Origin: a virus
Strand: one strand, 5' to 3'
Virus record (IMG/VR): IMGVR_UViG_3300017708_001872
Coordinates: 1 to 25,619 of that record
DNA length: 25,619 nucleotides
Shown here: in pieces, positions 8,120-16,227 of the stretch
Numbering within the stretch: the stretch's first letter is position 1
How the letters are laid out: each line of letters starts with the position of its first letter
Position numbers and translations under genes: made by a program
The notes under the pieces: model-generated
Told to the model about the DNA's origin: nothing
Databases searched by the model: none
The model's input: only the letters and a program-made list of their open reading frames with translations

Positions 8120-11100
8120 ATGACTAGAAATAGTAGAGAATTATCTCAATTTGCATCTTTTGTTGAAATTAGAGATGCTAATCAAAACATAGGATTGTCA
8201 ACATCTATAGTGATGTTGGGTGGTGTGGGTATCGGTAGCACGGTCGGTGACTATCTAACAGAGAGAACATCAAGAGGTTCTAATGCCAATGACTCACTGA
8301 TCAACTTTAATGAGTCATATTTGTTAGATGATGTTTATATTGAAGGAAACTTAAATATTGATAATGGATCTAGTGGTTCTGTAACTGGTTTTGGTGCTAC
8401 ATTCCCCAAGTTAAACGTAGGTGGACTAACAACAACTAGGGATCTTGTAGTTACTGGAGTTACTACTCTTTCCCGTGACACTGGAATGGGAACGGTTTAT
8501 ATTGGACAACCGTCAGTTCCTGTTGCAAATGCTCAAGGTAGTGATCCATCAAATGGTAACGCAGATTTTGGTCTCAGTCCTGTTGGTCCTGGTGGTGGTT
8601 CATATGCTGATAGTGATAGCGTAGCACATGCTCTAGTTGTTATTGATAATGTTGGATCAGATGATCCTAAAGAAAGTGCATTATATGTTGCTGGTAGAGT
8701 ACATTTCAATGGTACTGATCCTGTAATATCTGGTCAACCAGGACTTGGAACAGAATTTGTTGTTGTTCCAGGTTCAATATTCTATGACACAGCAACCTTC
8801 ATGGAAGGTGTTGATGTTGTTCCAGCAGAAGGTGCCAGTGTTCGTCCAACATTAAGAGTTTTAAGTCCAGAATTTGAGAATAATCCTGGTATTGGAATCT
8901 CTGACAATTTTGCAAAACCAGCAATTTATACTAGTGGTGGTCTTCAAGTTGATTGTAACTTAGGTGTCGGTAAATCTACTAAAATTGATGGTTCCATTTC
9001 AGTTGGTTCTAGTATTGATTATAGTAACCCAATAGGTGCATCAGAGAACACTTTCTTTAATAATACTGCATTTAGAGTTCCAGAAGTTTATGTAGGAATT
9101 GATTCTGGTGATAAAAGATTTGTAGATGGAAGTGCTGCTGCCAATGGAAATAGAACAAGTATTAACTTTGGTACATCAACACTCACAGACTTATTACCAA
9201 AGATTGCTGATGGTAGACCACATGCGTTCATTGGATCTGAAAGTGGACGTTGGGAAACTGGTTTCTTCCACTTCTTAGATATTGGTCCTCTTGGAACAGA
9301 CAGTCAGGTAAATATGGTAAACCTAGACGTTGGTCTGGGTGCAACTATTGCTTACTTATCTGTTGCTGGTGCGGGAGGTGGAACTGATGAGAATGAAGTT
9401 TATCTAGATGTTGGTCCAGGTAAAGCAACATTTGCCAATGTTGATAGTGCAGGTTTCTTTAGTCATGTTGGTGTCGCAACAATCACTGGATTTTTAAATG
9501 TTATTAGTGATAGTTACAATAATGCATATGTAGCTACTGCTTTCCAAGCAAATAACGTAGATTTATATAAGCAAGACGAAAATAATAGTATAAATCCTGA
9601 GTTCTTCTATCCAGCAATGGGTAACTCTGGACAAAATCAAACTGCTGCTGGTGGCCAACTATTTGTCAACCCAGGTTTCTACTTGGATGCATTTAGTACA
9701 AGTCTATTCGTACATAACAACCTGAATGTTCTTGGTACTGCAATTAATGCAGACGAATCTGAAGTTGATTTAAGATTTGACCTATTAAATTATGGTGTTA
9801 AAGAACTCAATCTTGCAAGTAATGCAAGATTTATTGATATTGGTGAAGCAGAAAGTGCCGATGGTGGATTTACATCTATTAGAAGTAATGTAACTGAACT
9901 AACGAGACTTAGACTTTCGCAAAATGATATTCAGGCATCTACTGGTGACACAGCAATTAGACTTTTCGATAACACATATGTAGCAATTTCTGGTTGGGTA
10001 CAAATTGGTGGTACTTATATTAAGTGTGATCAAAACGATATCAATATCGCAGATACATCATTAAGAGCAGACCTATTTAAAAGTGCAACTGATATTGTAA
10101 TTGGTGGAAATGATATTGGTGTTACCACTATCAGAAGTAATGTTACCGAAATTTTTAGTTTCCTAAGACTTGGTAAGAACACTATTCAGGCAGATGATGG
10201 GGCAACTGCGATTACAGTCGGTACTGCTGGAACGTATGTAGAAACTACTGGTGATTTAATTGTTGGTGGTAATGACATTCAAACTGGGTTTGGTATTACT
10301 AACATCCAGATGATTGGTGATAGTAAAACTATTCTTTATGGTGATCTAGAAGTTCGTGGAAATCAAATTCTAGCATCTGACAGTACAGTTAATATCTTGA
10401 TGTTTGATGATCAAGAATTAACAAGTTTTACTGGTGATATTAGAGTTGAAGGTAATAATATCTTAGCAGGTACTGGTGATACTAATATCACTATGGTAGC
10501 AAATAATAATACCATATTTGCTGGACCAATTCAAGTCAATGGTGATATCATTCGTGCAAGTAATGGTCAAGATAATATCACAATGGACAGTGATGTAAAA
10601 ACGACTGTTGCAGGTGATTTACAGGTGGGCACAGGCACCATGCGTGCTGGTGGTGGAACTATTTGTATTGCAATGGAAGATGGAACTGGTAGTGTTGCAA
10701 TTTCAAGTGATGTTACTGCTAATAGTGCATTCTTTAATGGTATTGAAGCAAGACTGAATGTTCAGGATGTCAACATTAGAGATAACCTTCTCACACTTGG
10801 TCTCATTGAAGATCCACTCAATGAAGGTACACTCATTCCACCTAATGTAGCAGTAGGAAATACTGGTGATGCTGGTATTTTGATGGCACGTTATGATGTT
10901 GGTCTTTCAACTCATAAGTATGCTGGTATTTTCTATGATCAATCCGCAGGAAGAGTTGCAATTCGCACTGATGTAGATCCCGATCCTGGCACTGGTGAAA
11001 TTGGAAGAGATCGTTATGTTCTACCTCAAGGACTTCCATCAGAGATGGAGTTACAGAATCTCTATATTAATATAAACAATACTCTTGGACTTACTACAAT

Positions 11101-11188
11101 CTTTGAAGCAGCAACAGTTGACACTGGTGAAGAAGTTAAAGAAGTTCTGAATATTGTAAATGTTGAGATGGATGCTGGGTTCTATTGA
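8120..11188 (+). CDS. Very large virion fibre protein with C-terminal beta repeats
   Basis: A 1022-aa protein beginning MTRNSRELSQFASF. The composition (Gly, Thr, Asn, Val, Ile) and V-T-G-V-T-T-L type motifs match the other fibre proteins here. From about nt 10160 to 10720 there are about six units of 30-32 residues of the form G-N-x-I-x-A-x-x-G-x-T-N-I-x-M followed by G-D-[IL]-x-V, as expected for a beta-helix or repetitive beta shaft. The final ~100 residues (NIRDNLLTLGLIEDP, then GLSTHKYAGIFYDQ) are non-repetitive, with many acidic residues, and may cap or trimerise the shaft. Promoter-like TAAATA elements lie upstream and a hairpin follows the stop. The virion role is strongly suggested by context; no T4 homologue can be named. 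Confidence 0.8.
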   Translation: MTRNSRELSQFASFVEIRDANQNIGLSTSIVMLGGVGIGSTVGDYLTERTSRGSNANDSLINFNESYLLDDVYIEGNLNIDNGSSGSVTGFGATFPKLNVGGLTTTRDLVVTGVTTLSRDTGMGTVYIGQPSVPVANAQGSDPSNGNADFGLSPVGPGGGSYADSDSVAHALVVIDNVGSDDPKESALYVAGRVHFNGTDPVISGQPGLGTEFVVVPGSIFYDTATFMEGVDVVPAEGASVRPTLRVLSPEFENNPGIGISDNFAKPAIYTSGGLQVDCNLGVGKSTKIDGSISVGSSIDYSNPIGASENTFFNNTAFRVPEVYVGIDSGDKRFVDGSAAANGNRTSINFGTSTLTDLLPKIADGRPHAFIGSESGRWETGFFHFLDIGPLGTDSQVNMVNLDVGLGATIAYLSVAGAGGGTDENEVYLDVGPGKATFANVDSAGFFSHVGVATITGFLNVISDSYNNAYVATAFQANNVDLYKQDENNSINPEFFYPAMGNSGQNQTAAGGQLFVNPGFYLDAFSTSLFVHNNLNVLGTAINADESEVDLRFDLLNYGVKELNLASNARFIDIGEAESADGGFTSIRSNVTELTRLRLSQNDIQASTGDTAIRLFDNTYVAISGWVQIGGTYIKCDQNDINIADTSLRADLFKSATDIVIGGNDIGVTTIRSNVTEIFSFLRLGKNTIQADDGATAITVGTAGTYVETTGDLIVGGNDIQTGFGITNIQMIGDSKTILYGDLEVRGNQILASDSTVNILMFDDQELTSFTGDIRVEGNNILAGTGDTNITMVANNNTIFAGPIQVNGDIIRASNGQDNITMDSDVKTTVAGDLQVGTGTMRAGGGTICIAMEDGTGSVAISSDVTANSAFFNGIEARLNVQDVNIRDNLLTLGLIEDPLNEGTLIPPNVAVGNTGDAGILMARYDVGLSTHKYAGIFYDQSAGRVAIRTDVDPDPGTGEIGRDRYVLPQGLPSEMELQNLYININNTLGLTTIFEAATVDTGEEVKEVLNIVNVEMDAGFY
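10172..10720 (+). repeat. Tandem 30-32-residue repeats in the 1022-aa protein
   Basis: Equivalent Gly codons of successive units fall at 10172, 10268, 10358, 10451, 10541 and about 10631, giving steps of 96, 90, 93, 90 and 90 nt. The core pattern is G-N-x-I-x-A-x-x-G, then N-I-x-M, then T-x-x-x-G-D-L-x-V. DNA copies have diverged, so the repeat is old and kept at the protein level. Confidence 0.7.
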
Positions 11189-11195
11189 CAAGATA

Positions 11196-11231
11196 TCTAA
11201 ACCCTGCTAGACTACGTTTGTCAGGGTTAGA
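11196..11231 (+). terminator. Hairpin after the structural block, possible terminator
   Basis: TCTAAACCCTG (11196-11206) pairs with CAGGGTTAGA (11222-11231), giving about 10 bp with one bulged A and a 15-nt loop, 7 nt after the stop of the 1022-aa gene. There is no clear T-run after it, so it may be a terminator or an mRNA 3'-end stabiliser. Confidence 0.45.
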
Positions 11232-11242
11232 AAAGATAGCTC

Positions 11243-11272
11243 TAGACAATTCAGAGTAATCATCTATATAAT
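11243..11272 (+). promoter_or_regulatory. Sigma70-like promoter (TAGACA - 18 nt - TATAAT)
   Basis: TAGACA at 11243-11248 and a perfect TATAAT at 11267-11272, 18 nt apart, lie 30 nt before the 54-aa gene and just after the hairpin that closes the structural block. It fits a host-RNA-polymerase early promoter. Confidence 0.5.
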
Positions 11273-11301
11273 AATAGAAAATTACTAAAGGATATATTTT
11301 C

Positions 11302-11466
11302 ATGAACCCATCTGAGATTTCTTTAAGAACTCCATCAAAATCTTTTGAGTATGAAAGACTTTCAAGAGATATCGATAAAATTGAGGATATTGAAGAACTA
11401 AGAACGGCTCTTAAGTCATATATAAAATTATATTTTAAACAACAAGAAACACTTAAATTTCTCTGA
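11302..11466 (+). CDS. Small helical protein, 54 aa, unknown function
   Basis: A 54-aa protein starting MNPSEISLRTPSKSFEYERL and ending QQETLKFL. The ATG is preceded by AAAGGA (11287-11292) at a good distance, and a sigma70-like promoter lies upstream. After a short N-terminal arm the rest looks like a charged two-helix hairpin with a Tyr/Phe-rich face (YIKLYF). The layout, a helix with acidic residues, then a Leu/Tyr helix ending near the C-terminus, loosely recalls the small phycobilisome-degradation protein NblA. I see no motif that proves this, so it stays a hypothetical protein. It is not a shadow: no other gene covers this stretch. Confidence 0.6.
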   Translation: MNPSEISLRTPSKSFEYERLSRDIDKIEDIEELRTALKSYIKLYFKQQETLKFL

Positions 11467-11490
11467 TAGGAACAGTTCTTAAACTGTCAC

Positions 11491-11520
11491 AAGCACCTTG
11501 ACTTTAGGGTCTGGGTGCTT
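11491..11520 (+). terminator. Hairpin AAGCACC/GGTGCTT overlapping a promoter
   Basis: AAGCACC (11491-11497) pairs with GGTGCTT (11514-11520) across a 16-nt loop, 24 nt after the stop of the 54-aa gene. It could end the upstream transcript. The -35 box of the helicase promoter starts one base after the left arm and the -10 box directly follows the right arm. Confidence 0.4.
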
Positions 11521-11526
11521 TATAGT
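11498..11526 (+). promoter_or_regulatory. Sigma70-like early promoter of the helicase (TTGACT - 17 nt - TATAGT)
   Basis: TTGACT at 11498-11503 and TATAGT at 11521-11526 are separated by exactly 17 nt. An upstream dyad ACAGTT-N4-AACTGT (11472-11487) puts CAGTT 25 nt and TGTC 13 nt before the -35, the same positions as in the promoter at 22091. Predicted transcription starts near 11533, just before the GGAAAG ribosome site of the helicase. Confidence 0.6.
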
Positions 11527-11549
11527 ATATACATTGATACGGAAAGCAT

Positions 11550-12797
11550 TTGACCATCACTCTTCGTCCTCATCAGAAACGTGCTTGTGATGCTATGCTT
11601 AAGCATGACATCGGTCAAATCATTGTTCCTACAGGTGGTGGTAAAACTATCTGTATGATTCAAGATGTCATAGAGAATTGTAAGTATATTGACAACGGAA
11701 TGACGACTGTTGTTGTTGCTCCACGTATTCTGTTGGCAGAACAACTGTGCTCTGAATTCCTTGAGTTGATTGATACAACTCATACACATGTGATGCATGT
11801 TCATAGTGGTGAGACACAGCATTTCAGCACCACTAAAGCAGATCAAATCCACATGTTTGCTAATACTGCACGTGCAGTAGGTGAGAACTGCATCATTTTT
11901 ACCACATATCATTCTCTCCATCGTGTTATGGAAGCAGATATTGAGGTAAACAACATCTATTTTGATGAAGCACACAATTCTGTGACTCGTAACTTTTTTC
12001 CTCCTACTGAGTTTTTCAGTCATAATGCTGATCGTTGCTACTTCTTTACTGCAACTCCAAAGCATTCTATCACAGTGATGAAACCTGGCATGAATGATCC
12101 TGAAGTTTACGGTCAGGTTATTTGTCAGGTTCCTGCTCCTGAACTTGTGAATGGTGGTTTTATCATTCCTCCTAAGGTTGTTGTCAATCAATTAGATAAT
12201 GTAGATCTTTACCCTGATGTTCCTGTTCGGGATTCTACACATCTAATTAAGACTATTGACGAGACTGGTGCTGATAAAGCATTGATCTGTTCTAAATCTA
12301 CGCAGAACATTATCAATTTGATTGGTCAGTCTGACTTTACTTTTCAACTAGAATTGCGTGGTTATTCTTACATGTATATCACTGCTAAGACTGGTGCTAT
12401 CATCGATGGTCGTAAGGTCAACCGTGAGAAGTTCTTTGACACTTTGAGTGCTTGGGGTAAGGATGATACTAAAAAGTTTGTTGTGCTTCATCACAGCATC
12501 CTCTCAGAAGGTATCAACGTCTCTGGTCTTAATTCTGTTATTTTTATGAGGTCAATGAATTACATTGGCATCAGTCAGACTATCGGTCGTGTGATTCGAT
12601 TGCATAAAGATGATGCTGCTGGTCTTCGCAATGGAACTATTGTTCCAGGTAAACTTGATCAGTATACCAAATCTTATGGTTTGGTTTGTATTCCTGCTTA
12701 TAACAAAGTTGGTATTCAGACTGCTCAAAAGATTCAGAATGTTGTTGACATTGTGTTTGAGCAAGGTGCTGCTGCTGTTTCCGTAATTAAGAAGTAA
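11550..12797 (+). CDS. Superfamily 2 DEAH-box helicase
   Basis: A 415-aa ATP-dependent nucleic-acid helicase. Motifs in order: Q-motif-like TLRPHQKRA near the N-terminus, Walker A PTGGGKT at 27-33, VVVAPRILLAEQ (motif Ia), DEAH at 139-142, TATP at 167-170 (motif III), SEGINVSGL (motif V) near 320, and QTIGRVIR at 343-350 (motif VI). It resembles the DNA-repair/recombination helicases of T4-like phages (UvsW and relatives), but T4 UvsW is longer with an extra N-terminal domain, so I do not assign that symbol. The start is TTG (11550), preceded by GGAAAG (11541-11546), and behind a sigma70-like promoter. The codons are more C/G-ending than in the structural genes, as expected for an early gene of different origin or expression. 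Confidence 0.88.
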   Translation: MTITLRPHQKRACDAMLKHDIGQIIVPTGGGKTICMIQDVIENCKYIDNGMTTVVVAPRILLAEQLCSEFLELIDTTHTHVMHVHSGETQHFSTTKADQIHMFANTARAVGENCIIFTTYHSLHRVMEADIEVNNIYFDEAHNSVTRNFFPPTEFFSHNADRCYFFTATPKHSITVMKPGMNDPEVYGQVICQVPAPELVNGGFIIPPKVVVNQLDNVDLYPDVPVRDSTHLIKTIDETGADKALICSKSTQNIINLIGQSDFTFQLELRGYSYMYITAKTGAIIDGRKVNREKFFDTLSAWGKDDTKKFVVLHHSILSEGINVSGLNSVIFMRSMNYIGISQTIGRVIRLHKDDAAGLRNGTIVPGKLDQYTKSYGLVCIPAYNKVGIQTAQKIQNVVDIVFEQGAAAVSVIKK

Positions 12798-12800
12798 TTT

Positions 12801-13028
12801 ATGAAGTATACATACACTAACTCATCAATCTTACAATCTGTATATCGTAAGCAATTTTGTTCTGATGATGGTAATTTTGTTGTGATTCCGATAGCAGGTA
12901 AGAAAAAGAAATACACTACTATCATTGAAGGAAAACCAACAGGAACATTATATCGTAACTTTGACACAGCATTGTCAGCAGTGTTAAAATTGCAAAAAAG
13001 ACACCTTAAGAAACAAAAAAAGAAATAG
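12801..13028 (+). CDS. Small basic protein, 75 aa, unknown function
   Basis: Begins MKYTYTNSSILQSVYRKQF three nt after the helicase stop and ends in a very Lys-rich tail (KRHLKKQKKK). The middle has a short beta-like segment (FVVIPIAG, KYTTIIEG). The basic tail suggests contact with nucleic acid and the position suggests co-transcription with the helicase. No family is recognised. Confidence 0.6.
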   Translation: MKYTYTNSSILQSVYRKQFCSDDGNFVVIPIAGKKKKYTTIIEGKPTGTLYRNFDTALSAVLKLQKRHLKKQKKK

Positions 13029-13029
13029 T

Positions 13030-13698
13030 ATGACTGAATTTGCAATTTATGGTGATGTACCAAATGGAAATGAAGAATATTTAATTCCTATGTTCTCTAC
13101 TCCACTTCTACATCTTAAGATAGAAAATTGGGAGGAAAAGAAAAAAGAACTTCTTGAAATGTATGAGAGAAGAAAATCTGATAAATCTAAATTTAAAGTT
13201 GCCACAGGAAGTGAAACCAGTTTAGATGTAGAGACTGATTATCATTTTAATCATGACCATGGAGAGACCTATGATGAACTAATCATGGATCTTTTTAGGG
13301 ATGAGTTAGAAGCACTTGCTGATACATTTGAATGTGGTGTAGAAGTTTGTACTTCATGGTTTGAGAAAGCATCAACCACTAAGTTTCATCAAGTTCATAA
13401 CCATGGGTCTCAAGGATTCAGTGCAGTTTGTTTTGTTCAATTTGATCCAAAACATCATACACCAACTATCTTTTTGAATCCTAATCTGGCAGATGTTGAA
13501 ACCTGTAATATTATTCCACCTGGAATTAGAGAGGGATCAATGATATTTTTTCCATCATATGTTCTCCACTATACTGCACCAAATCAAAGTGATGTAGATA
13601 GAATAATTTTATCATTTAATGTTAATACGGAGTATGAAATCTTTTCATTTGAAGAAGAAAGTCAAAATTCAAGTGAATACTGCACAACCGATGTCTAA
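13030..13698 (+). CDS. 2OG-Fe(II) oxygenase-like protein, TIGR02466-type
   Basis: A 222-aa protein with the late half typical of the 2OG-FeII_Oxy_5 group. KFHQVHNHGSQGFSAVCFVQF gives the H-x-H pair at His123/His125, then FFPSYVLHYTAPN supplies the distal His180, and DRIILSFNV has Arg191, the expected 2-oxoglutarate-binding Arg. The first ~110 residues are helical and charged, and begin with a YLIPMFSTPLLH strand also seen in the gene at 14982 (RIELFTTPFFDYKL). The family uses Fe(II), O2 and 2-oxoglutarate; the substrate is unknown. It is the first of four closely packed genes of this kind, and its 3' end overlaps the next start by 8 nt. Confidence 0.75.
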   Translation: MTEFAIYGDVPNGNEEYLIPMFSTPLLHLKIENWEEKKKELLEMYERRKSDKSKFKVATGSETSLDVETDYHFNHDHGETYDELIMDLFRDELEALADTFECGVEVCTSWFEKASTTKFHQVHNHGSQGFSAVCFVQFDPKHHTPTIFLNPNLADVETCNIIPPGIREGSMIFFPSYVLHYTAPNQSDVDRIILSFNVNTEYEIFSFEEESQNSSEYCTTDV

Positions 13699-14254
13699 AT
13701 CATTTGTTCTCAGAAACTTTCTATTTCAAGATGATGTAAGAAAACTAAATCAATGGACTATTGATAACTGCTGTCAAGAGTTCTTTGAGGATGCTAACAT
13801 GGATCCTGATAATTCTGGAACAAGGTTTACAACTCGGTTTCCAAATGAATCAGTTGCTCCAAGTATAGATTATCCTGATGCCGCATACATTGCCAGACAA
13901 AGAATTATAAATTACTTTGACTTGTATGAATACAAAAGTCCTCCATCATATAGTCATGGGATTGTAAATGGTATTGGATATTCTGGTGGAAGAATAGAAG
14001 AACATATTGATCCTACATATTATCCAGATACGAAAACAGTTCATTTTAATGCCATTACACAACATGCCGATAGGGGTGGACATACTATCATTGGTGGTGT
14101 AGAATATACTGACTTAGATCCTACAGATCTTTTAATATATCAAGTATCTGAAATTCACCATGAAGTTACTGTAACCAAAGGTGATAATCCTAGAATACTA
14201 TGGGTGTTTGGTTTTTGTTTAGACGATGAAAAGATAGGAGAAATATTTTTATGA
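13691..14254 (+). CDS. 2OG-Fe(II) oxygenase-like protein
   Basis: A 187-aa protein starting MSKSFVLRNFLFQDD. The open frame extends upstream to an ATG at 13619, but that would overlap the previous gene by 80 nt with a Lys-rich N-terminus unlike the family; the ATG at 13691 overlaps by only 8 nt. GGRIEEHIDPTYYPD carries the H-x-D pair His105/Asp107, EIHHEVT has the distal His (156 or 157), and NPRILWVFGF has Arg168. Between them GGHTIIGGVEYTDLDPTDLLIY fits the jelly-roll core. An oxygenase role is likely and the substrate is unknown. The stop TGA overlaps the next ATG. Confidence 0.72.
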   Translation: MSKSFVLRNFLFQDDVRKLNQWTIDNCCQEFFEDANMDPDNSGTRFTTRFPNESVAPSIDYPDAAYIARQRIINYFDLYEYKSPPSYSHGIVNGIGYSGGRIEEHIDPTYYPDTKTVHFNAITQHADRGGHTIIGGVEYTDLDPTDLLIYQVSEIHHEVTVTKGDNPRILWVFGFCLDDEKIGEIFL

Positions 14255-14982
14255 GAGATTTGAGAAGAGATCCAACACTATTTGAGACTAATGATTTCTC
14301 AAATATGAATATTATTGAGTTTGTTGATGGTAATAGAGTATCTAATCTTTATTGGATGGATAACTTTTATAAAAGACCTGATGATGTTTATAGTTACTTA
14401 CTTTCGATTGAACCACCACTATGGAAAGTTGGACCAGAATGGGATTTAGGTAGAGGAACTCTTAATACCAAATACTTTGAAGATCGCAGACATATGATGA
14501 AACATCCTGGTATCTGTTCATTATATAATAAACTTAGCAATATTTGTAATCAACAACCTCTAGATGATGAGATTGTAACTAATTTCACAAGATTCTCGAA
14601 AGTTAAAGAAAACCCACATGACACTCATTTTTGGTGGCCACATCACGATGGAGGATATAATGGTATCTGCTATCTTTCAAAGAAAGAAGAGATTGGAACA
14701 AATTTATATAAACCAACTGTTACTGACAATCCAAAAATTTTACCCTTAGATGAGAATGGTGGTGTGAGAGATGAACATGCTATTCCATGGACACCTAAAG
14801 ATTTGTGGGAAATTGTAGTTAGATTTCGATCAAAGTTCAATCGATTTGTTATGTTTGAGGGATCTTACTATTATCACAGTATGGATCTTACGGGTAAAAA
14901 TTACTTTGCGGATCACTATAGTGATGCTGAGTTTAGAATTAATCAAGTATTTTTCTTCAGGAATCCTAGGGCAAGAGAATAA
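14251..14982 (+). CDS. DUF6445-like / 2OG-oxygenase-fold protein
   Basis: A 243-aa protein. FWWPHHDGGYNGICYLS gives an H-x-D pair (His131, Asp133) followed by the strand that normally follows it. FVMFEGSYYYHSMDL supplies a distal His209, and AEFRINQVFFFRNP has Arg229. The order and spacing fit the double-stranded beta-helix oxygenases, and the pattern resembles the DUF6445 group, whose function is not established as far as I know. It is coupled to both neighbours (ATGA overlap upstream, TAATG downstream). An unusually long segment (residues ~145-190) lies between the proximal and distal ligands. Confidence 0.65.
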   Translation: MRDLRRDPTLFETNDFSNMNIIEFVDGNRVSNLYWMDNFYKRPDDVYSYLLSIEPPLWKVGPEWDLGRGTLNTKYFEDRRHMMKHPGICSLYNKLSNICNQQPLDDEIVTNFTRFSKVKENPHDTHFWWPHHDGGYNGICYLSKKEEIGTNLYKPTVTDNPKILPLDENGGVRDEHAIPWTPKDLWEIVVRFRSKFNRFVMFEGSYYYHSMDLTGKNYFADHYSDAEFRINQVFFFRNPRARE

Positions 14983-15644
14983 TGACAGAGCATAGATTTA
15001 GACCAGAAGTAAAACCAAATGATGATAATTTTGTTCCTATAGAAGTAGAAACTAGGGATAGAATTGAATTGTTCACCACACCATTTTTTGATTATAAATT
15101 AGATTTTGATAATCAAGAAATTGTTGATGAGTGTTTTGAACTAAAAGATAAGTATCCGAATGGAGTTAGGAAATCTAACTTTGCAGATGGGTGGCAAAGT
15201 CAAGTTTTTGAATTATGTGAAATACGGAGAGGAGTTACACCTGCAATCCAAAATCTTGCTAGAAATGTTATTGACCTGACAAATGATATGTTAGAAGATT
15301 GTGGTTCTGGGTCAAGAGTTAGTGATGAGCAAATTGGTTGGTGGATTAACATCAACAAAGGAATGGGTTACAACGTCTTTCATACACATCCTGGTTGCTC
15401 AGTTATTGGAATCTATTATCCAATGATTCCTGATAATCTTGAAGAAAACGAGGGAAACTTAACTATTCTCAGAACTGATCCATCAAATCATAATGCTGCA
15501 TTTGCCGATGTCCCCAATCATTGTGAATGGGTAATTAAACCTGAGGTAAATAGGTTGTATTTAATGCCTTCTACAGTTGGGCATTATGTTACACCACATT
15601 TTAGTGACAATGAGAGAATATCTATCGCATTTAATATTGGATAA
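14982..15644 (+). CDS. 2OG-Fe(II) oxygenase, TIGR02466-type
   Basis: A 220-aa protein and the clearest member of the 2OG-FeII_Oxy_5 type here. WWININKGMGYNVFHTHPG contains His134/His136, VIGIYYP is the next strand, YLMPSTVGHYVTPH gives distal His201, and NERISIAFNIG gives Arg212 and the typical C-terminal end. Length and layout match the gene at 13030, so the two probably share ancestry. The substrate is unknown. It starts on TAATG of the preceding gene and its stop codon lies inside a late-promoter-like GATAAATAATAC. Confidence 0.8.
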   Translation: MTEHRFRPEVKPNDDNFVPIEVETRDRIELFTTPFFDYKLDFDNQEIVDECFELKDKYPNGVRKSNFADGWQSQVFELCEIRRGVTPAIQNLARNVIDLTNDMLEDCGSGSRVSDEQIGWWININKGMGYNVFHTHPGCSVIGIYYPMIPDNLEENEGNLTILRTDPSNHNAAFADVPNHCEWVIKPEVNRLYLMPSTVGHYVTPHFSDNERISIAFNIG

Positions 15645-15653
15645 ATAATACAC
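15640..15653 (+). promoter_or_regulatory. Late promoter candidate (GATAAATAATACAC)
   Basis: Overlaps the stop codon of the oxygenase gene and lies 28 nt before the short fibre gene at 15681. Its core ATAAATAATACAC is identical over 13 nt to 17501-17513, before another late-type gene. Confidence 0.5.
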
Positions 15654-15680
15654 GTATCCGTTGTTAGTAATTGGTATAAT

Positions 15681-16217
15681 ATGTCTATTCTGCAAACGAG
15701 TGGTATACAATTTGGACTTGATAATACTGTTTTAAACTCTAAGTATGGCATTATTCCTCAGAATAGTGTAGCAGTGTTTTATCAACCATCAGCACCCAGT
15801 GGATGGGCACAAGTAACCACTCATAATAATAAAGCACTTAGAGTTGTATCTGGTTCTGGTGGAGGATTTGGTTCTGGTGGAACTGCTGGTCCTGGTGGAC
15901 AACCATTCTCTACCATATTTCCCACATCAACTCGTCCAATTAGTGGAACTGTAACTGCTGTTGGTACTGTTGGAGGAACAACATTGACCACTCAGCAAAT
16001 TCCTGGACATACACACAATGCGGGTTCTCAAGTTAACGTAAGTCCTGGATCTCCTGGTATTGGTGGACGTGCTGTAAATTCTGATGCACCTGCAACATCA
16101 CCAACTGGTGGTGGAACATCACATACTCACCCATTTTCTGGTGGAGCATCACCATATTCTGGAAGTATTGATCTGAGAGTTCAATATATTGATGTCATTC
16201 TCTGTCGTTTTAGTTGA
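15681..16217 (+). CDS. Short tail fibre protein with paired H-x-H motifs
   Basis: A 178-aa protein starting MSILQTSGIQFG. Residues ~25-60 (GIIPQNSVAVFYQPSAPSGW) match the tail-collar/short-fibre module found in many phages. LTTQQIPGHTHN carries a G-x-H-x-H motif at His110/His112, and a second pair is at His148/His150. In T4 long and short fibres such H-x-H motifs bind iron or zinc along the trimer axis, so a metal-stabilised trimeric tip is likely. The Gly/Ser/Pro-rich stretch between the pairs would be the exposed, variable part. The C-terminus (LRVQYIDVILC) is almost identical to that of the next gene. A late-type promoter lies upstream. Confidence 0.78.
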   Translation: MSILQTSGIQFGLDNTVLNSKYGIIPQNSVAVFYQPSAPSGWAQVTTHNNKALRVVSGSGGGFGSGGTAGPGGQPFSTIFPTSTRPISGTVTAVGTVGGTTLTTQQIPGHTHNAGSQVNVSPGSPGIGGRAVNSDAPATSPTGGGTSHTHPFSGGASPYSGSIDLRVQYIDVILCRFS

Positions 16218-16227
16218 GGTATAAGAT

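Noticed and set aside
11520-12191. 223-aa open frame on the - strand
   Set aside because: It lies wholly over the helicase, whose motifs are unmistakable; the - product has no recognisable domain.
11550-12797. Calling the helicase UvsW
   Set aside because: The SF2 motifs agree, but it is shorter than T4 UvsW and lacks its N-terminal domain, and marine T4-like phages carry more than one SF2 helicase.
13619-13690. Upstream ATG for the second oxygenase gene
   Set aside because: It would overlap the first oxygenase by 80 nt and add a basic tail; ATG 13691 gives a usual overlap and a family-like N-terminus.
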